Assembly (NCBI GenBank): GCA_023421075.1
Contig: JAEZUM010000045.1
Coordinates: 1 to 8,195, forward strand
Reading direction: 5' to 3'
Source: Bacillota bacterium
Lineage (GTDB): Bacteria > Bacillota > Clostridia > Lachnospirales > Lachnospiraceae
DNA length: 8,195 bases
In this document: positions 4,603 through 8,195 of the stretch, in pieces
Numbering within the stretch: position 1 is the first letter of the stretch
Layout of the letters: the number at the start of each line of letters is the position of its first letter
Program-made: the position numbers and the translations under genes
The notes under the pieces: model-generated
Seen by the model: only the letters and a program-made list of their open reading frames with translations
What the model was told of the DNA's origin: nothing
Database searches by the model: none

Positions 4603-6384
4603 CTAGGCTCCCAGATTCTGAAACTGAGCCATATAAAGATTATAGTACTGCCCTTTCATCGCTAATAGCTCATCGGAGCTGCCTTCTTCTTGAATACCAC
4701 CTTCATCAATGACGAAGATTCGATCCGCTTTACGTATGGTAGACAATCGATGCGCGATAACAAAGGAAGTTCTTCCCTTTAACAGCGCCTCAATTCCCTG
4801 TTGCACCAATAATTCGGTGTGGGTATCAATACTTGAGGTTGCTTCATCGAGGATTAGGATCTTCGGCATGGAAACCATGGTTCTTGCAAATGCCAATAAC
4901 TGTCTCTGACCGATGGATAGACCTGCGCCACGTTCTTTTAACTCTGTTTCATACCCTTTTTCCAGCTTCATAATAAAGTCATGTGCATTTACTGCTTTGG
5001 CAGCAGCGATGATCTCATCTTCAGTCGCATCCAGCTTACCATAGCGGATATTGTCAGCCACGGTACCGGAGAACAGGAAGTTATCTTGTGTCATGATACC
5101 CATCTGCCTTCTCAGGCTTTCAATGGAAACCTCCTTGATATCATATCCATCGATGTAGATATTACCCTGTTGTATATCATAGAAGCGGCTGATCAGGTTA
5201 ACAATGGTAGTCTTTCCTGCACCGGTCGGGCCAACCAAAGCGATGGTCTCACCGGGCTTGATCCGAAAGCTAACGTCGTTCAATACCGGAGTATCTGCAT
5301 CATAGGCAAAGGATACATGGTCAAAGGTAACTTCACCTTTGATTTCCGGCAGTTCATTGACGCTGTCAGCATCCGTAATGTCCGGCTTCGTATCGAGAAT
5401 ATCAAAGATACGCTCTGCACCGGATATATTAGTGATAATTTGATTATAGAAGTTACTTAAGTTCATGATCGGATGCCAGAACATTGTAATATACATGGCG
5501 AAGGCCATTAACGTACCGACATTGCCTGCATCAATACGCAGAAGCTTTACTGCCACAAAATACATACAGATTGAGCCTACACCCCAGCTAAAATCAATTA
5601 CAGAGCCGAAGGCATCGTTTAATACAATGGCATTAACAAAGGAGCTGCGATGCTCTTCTAATAGCTCATCGAAGGTCTCGGAGGTCTCATCCTCTGCAGT
5701 GAAGCTTTGAATAATCCTCATGCCGGAGAGGTCCTCATGAATGAAAGCGTTCAAATTGGAGCTCTTCTTCCTGAATACGCGCCATCTTTTATGCGAACGA
5801 GTCTGAATGAACCAGAGACCGAAGGCCATAAAGGGCAGAGAGATTAAGGAGGCAATCGCCAGCTTCCAGTTAATGATCACCATGATAATTACAACGGCGG
5901 TAATTGTTACTGCATCCGGAATTAAGGTAGTAACACTGTTGGACAGCACATCCTTAAGGGAGTTAACATCACCGATAACTCTGGCGAGAATCTTACCGGT
6001 AGGGCGGCTATCGAAGAAGCTGAAGCTCAGCTTCTGGATATGAGTATAAAGCTCTTGTCTTATGGTTAAGAGTACATTGTTCGATACCTTAGCCATAAGA
6101 TACATTCTTAGCTTCACCAATAATACAAAGGATACATTTAATGCGAGGGCCAATAAACCAAGCTTGAATAAGCCTTCGATATCCTTATTTGCAATATGAA
6201 CATCAATCGCCTGATCAATAATCAATGGATTAGCAATTGAAATTGACACAGTAGTCAGCATGATGAAGATAACTGCTATGATTGGTCCCTTATATGCCAG
6301 CATGTAACTGAACAACCTTACCAGAGTCGTTTTCTTGCTGACGTTTTTGATATATTCGTCTTCTTTGATGGCGTTTATTGACAT
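4603..6384 (-). CDS. Half-size ABC exporter, catalytic-Glu partner of a heterodimer (BmrD/TM288-like)
   Basis: A 593-residue protein with an N-terminal membrane domain of six helices (about 31-55, 72-97, 155-172, 174-195, 255-282 and 285-305) and a C-terminal ATPase domain from about residue 350. Motifs are Walker A GPTGAGKTT at 385-393, Gln433, signature LSIGQ at 489-493 (not the consensus LSGGQ), Walker B ILILDE at 509-514 with catalytic Glu514, and His545. The altered signature complements the Walker B defect of the upstream protein: its own Walker A/B should pair with the partner's intact LSGGQ to form the active site. The ATG at 6384 has AAGGTGG about 5 nt upstream and lies inside the end of the preceding gene (10-nt overlap), which suggests translational coupling. 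BmrD of Bacillus and TM288 are the closest architectural models. Substrate unknown; multidrug or peptide export is typical. Confidence 0.93.
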   Translation of the reverse strand: MSINAIKEDEYIKNVSKKTTLVRLFSYMLAYKGPIIAVIFIMLTTVSISIANPLIIDQAIDVHIANKDIEGLFKLGLLALALNVSFVLLVKLRMYLMAKVSNNVLLTIRQELYTHIQKLSFSFFDSRPTGKILARVIGDVNSLKDVLSNSVTTLIPDAVTITAVVIIMVIINWKLAIASLISLPFMAFGLWFIQTRSHKRWRVFRKKSSNLNAFIHEDLSGMRIIQSFTAEDETSETFDELLEEHRSSFVNAIVLNDAFGSVIDFSWGVGSICMYFVAVKLLRIDAGNVGTLMAFAMYITMFWHPIMNLSNFYNQIITNISGAERIFDILDTKPDITDADSVNELPEIKGEVTFDHVSFAYDADTPVLNDVSFRIKPGETIALVGPTGAGKTTIVNLISRFYDIQQGNIYIDGYDIKEVSIESLRRQMGIMTQDNFLFSGTVADNIRYGKLDATEDEIIAAAKAVNAHDFIMKLEKGYETELKERGAGLSIGQRQLLAFARTMVSMPKILILDEATSSIDTHTELLVQQGIEALLKGRTSFVIAHRLSTIRKADRIFVIDEGGIQEEGSSDELLAMKGQYYNLYMAQFQNLGA

Positions 6385-8144
6385 GAAGCCACCTTCCTTT
6401 CGTCATACACAACCCCTTCTGAATCCTGCGGTTCCAGGTAATCTCCGTATTGTGCCATAAATGTTTTATAATAGTAGCCTCTATTCTGTAACAAGACGTC
6501 ATGGGTACCACGCTCAACGATCCTGCCTTCATCCAGGATAATAATCTCGTCAGCATTACGAACGGCTGAGATACGGTGAGCAATAATGATCTTGGTTGCC
6601 TCGATTTGAGATAAGGAACGCTGTATCATAAGCTCTGTCTCCATATCGAGGGCAGAAGTAGAGTCATCCAGTACCAAGATCGGTGTCTTCTTGGCTAGTG
6701 CTCTGGCGATACTCAGACGTTGCTTCTGTCCACCAGATAAACCAACACCACGCTCACCGACGATGGTCTCATACTGCTCCTCCATACGCTCGATAAATTC
6801 TTTTGCTTGAGCATCCTCAGCTGCTTCGATTACCTCATCATTACGTACCTTCTTTTTCTTACCCAGTTTTACGTTTTCATTAATTGTATCAGAGAACAGG
6901 AACACATCCTGCATAACCAAGGAGATGCTCTTACGAAGCTCACGAAGGGTAAGCTCCTTAATATTTACTCCGTCCAGATAGATCTCGCCCTCCGATGTAT
7001 CATAAAAACGTTGAAGAAGATTTATAATCGAACTCTTTCCGGTCCCTGTTGCACCCATAATTCCGATGGTCTTGCCCGCTGCCAAATCAAAGCTGATATC
7101 GGATAGGATATTCTTCTCGGAGAGACCAAAGGAAACCTTATTAAAGCGAACTGCGCCCTTAACGTCACCCAGAACAACCGGCTTTTCAACCTCTGTAATC
7201 ATCGGTTGTTCCGCAAAGATCTTCTTAATTCTCTTACCGGATGCGATGGCAGAAGCAAAGTCATTGGAAAGCCAACCGAGCATTTCCATCGGCCATACAA
7301 TATTCGTAGAATATTCTGCAAAAGCGCCTAAGGTACCTAAGGTGATTTTCCCCTGCATTACCTGATAGCCACCGATCATAATAACAAGCATCGGTAACAG
7401 CTTGGTAATAAACTGAAAATAGGGATACAGCTTAATGAATACCTTTGACTGCTGCATATTAAGCTCATAGTAACGTTTGTTATGAGATAAGAATTTGGTT
7501 ATCTCGTGCTTCTCTCTTGCGAAAGCCTTAACCGTACGGACACCGGAGAGATTCTCCTGTGCTACCGTATTTAATTTTGCATTCTCTTCACTGATTGCTT
7601 CATAAATCTTTCCGAGCTTCTTCTCCATCAGAAGCGCCAGGCAAGCAACCAGAGGAAGTATAATGGTTGGAAATACGGCCAAGCTTGGGCTTAAGCGATA
7701 CATACAGAACAATACAATACCGGTATGGATCACAACTTCAATGATCAGCATGCTTACATAACCGAGAGCCGCCCAGATGCGGTCAATGTCATCCTTCACA
7801 CGAGACATTAATTCACCGGTATTGTTCTTGTCAAAAAAGTTTAAGGATAAGCTTTGGATATGATTAAATAAATCTCTTCGGATGTTTACCGTAATCCTTG
7901 CACTTACCAGGTCAAATATTAATTCCTTCAGGTACTGGAAGATACATCTTCCGATCCCGATAATAAAAATCAAGATAAGCAACTTCGGCAGCAGAGCCAT
8001 GTCTCCTTCGATGATGACATTATCTATAATCCGCTTCGTTACCTGCGGTGATAGCATATCCAGTGATACAGCGATCACGATGCACAAAATCGCAAGTATA
8101 TAGGCGTACCAATACTTTAAAATATAACGTGAAATCTTTTTCAT
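6375..8144 (-). CDS. Half-size ABC exporter, degenerate-site partner of a heterodimer (BmrC/TM287-like)
   Basis: A 589-residue protein with six membrane helices (about 13-33, 52-74, 130-150, 155-175, 245-260 and 270-290) and an ATPase domain from about residue 330. Motifs are Walker A GATGTGKS at 364-371, Gln412, intact signature LSGGQ at 469-473, Walker B ILVLDDSTSALD at 489-500, and His523. The residue after the Walker B aspartate is Asp494 instead of the catalytic Glu, the known mark of the degenerate half of heterodimeric exporters. I start at 8144 (MKKISRYILKYW) because GGAGG lies 5-6 nt upstream. An in-frame GTG at 8180 would add 12 residues and has a poorly spaced SD. A lysine-rich stretch, GKKKKVR at 428-434, follows the Q-loop region. 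The gene precedes its partner with a 10-nt overlap, the same order as bmrC-bmrD. Anything upstream lies beyond the window edge. Confidence 0.93.
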   Translation of the reverse strand: MKKISRYILKYWYAYILAILCIVIAVSLDMLSPQVTKRIIDNVIIEGDMALLPKLLILIFIIGIGRCIFQYLKELIFDLVSARITVNIRRDLFNHIQSLSLNFFDKNNTGELMSRVKDDIDRIWAALGYVSMLIIEVVIHTGIVLFCMYRLSPSLAVFPTIILPLVACLALLMEKKLGKIYEAISEENAKLNTVAQENLSGVRTVKAFAREKHEITKFLSHNKRYYELNMQQSKVFIKLYPYFQFITKLLPMLVIMIGGYQVMQGKITLGTLGAFAEYSTNIVWPMEMLGWLSNDFASAIASGKRIKKIFAEQPMITEVEKPVVLGDVKGAVRFNKVSFGLSEKNILSDISFDLAAGKTIGIMGATGTGKSSIINLLQRFYDTSEGEIYLDGVNIKELTLRELRKSISLVMQDVFLFSDTINENVKLGKKKKVRNDEVIEAAEDAQAKEFIERMEEQYETIVGERGVGLSGGQKQRLSIARALAKKTPILVLDDSTSALDMETELMIQRSLSQIEATKIIIAHRISAVRNADEIIILDEGRIVERGTHDVLLQNRGYYYKTFMAQYGDYLEPQDSEGVVYDERKVASCQ

Positions 8145-8160
8145 TGTTCCTCCGTTCCCA

Positions 8161-8182
8161 GCGTGTTGCCTGTGCAGCACGC
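8161..8182. repeat. 8-bp imperfect inverted repeat just upstream of the exporter pair
   Basis: GCGTGTTG (8161-8168) and CAGCACGC (8175-8182) are near-perfect inverted copies around CCTGTG. On the minus strand, which is transcribed into the exporter mRNA, one C-A mismatch interrupts the stem. It stands about 7 nt upstream of the GGAGG of the first exporter gene and could be an operator or leader hairpin. The upstream context is cut off, so its role cannot be judged. Confidence 0.4.
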
Positions 8183-8195
8183 TTCCCTCATAAAA

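Noticed and set aside
4527..6043. Several plus-strand open frames opposite the exporter genes
   Set aside because: They lie antisense to a gene with full ABC motifs, lack ribosome binding sites and show no domain of their own.
8145..8180. Upstream GTG start adding 12 residues to the first half-size exporter
   Set aside because: GGAGG immediately before the ATG at 8144 is better spaced, and MKKISRYILKYW is a typical exporter N-terminus.

Overview
The window looks like a piece of a low-to-moderate GC Firmicutes chromosome, most likely a Clostridia member of the Lachnospiraceae type. This rests on strong AGGAGG-type ribosome binding sites, closely packed operons, and gene families common in that group: ABC-2 exporter plus LytTR plus DUF3021, and paired half-size ABC exporters. 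The family-level placement is inference from style only.

Layout, left to right. Bases 1-127 look like the right end of an insertion sequence that runs off the left edge. The terminal sequence resembles an ISL3-family inverted repeat. Next come two minus-strand genes, a DJ-1/PfpI-family protein (694-1272) followed by a Nudix hydrolase (167-634). A divergent intergenic region of about 300 bp (1273-1574) holds a perfect 16-bp palindrome, a nested inverted repeat and candidate promoters in both directions. A plus-strand operon of four genes follows (1575-4306): ABC-2 ATPase, six-helix ABC-2 permease, stand-alone LytTR DNA-binding regulator, and four-helix DUF3021 membrane protein. The gaps are 13, 8 and 11 nt. 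The operon ends in a five-copy 13-bp tandem repeat that begins at the last codons of the DUF3021 gene, then a long hairpin terminator (about 4410-4462). The right half (4603-8144) is a convergent minus-strand pair of half-size ABC exporters that overlap by 10 nt.

How the parts may work together. The plus-strand operon couples an exporter to a regulator and membrane-protein pair, with no histidine kinase or receiver domain. This is the arrangement of a LytTR regulatory system, in which the membrane protein is thought to hold the LytTR factor inactive. The exporter could be the output, the immunity function or the source of the signal. The minus-strand pair has complementary active-site defects: Asp in place of the catalytic Glu in the first protein, and LSIGQ in place of LSGGQ in the second. 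This is the signature of an obligate heterodimeric exporter of the BmrC/BmrD or TM287/TM288 type. No CRISPR array, tRNA, rRNA or phage gene was seen.
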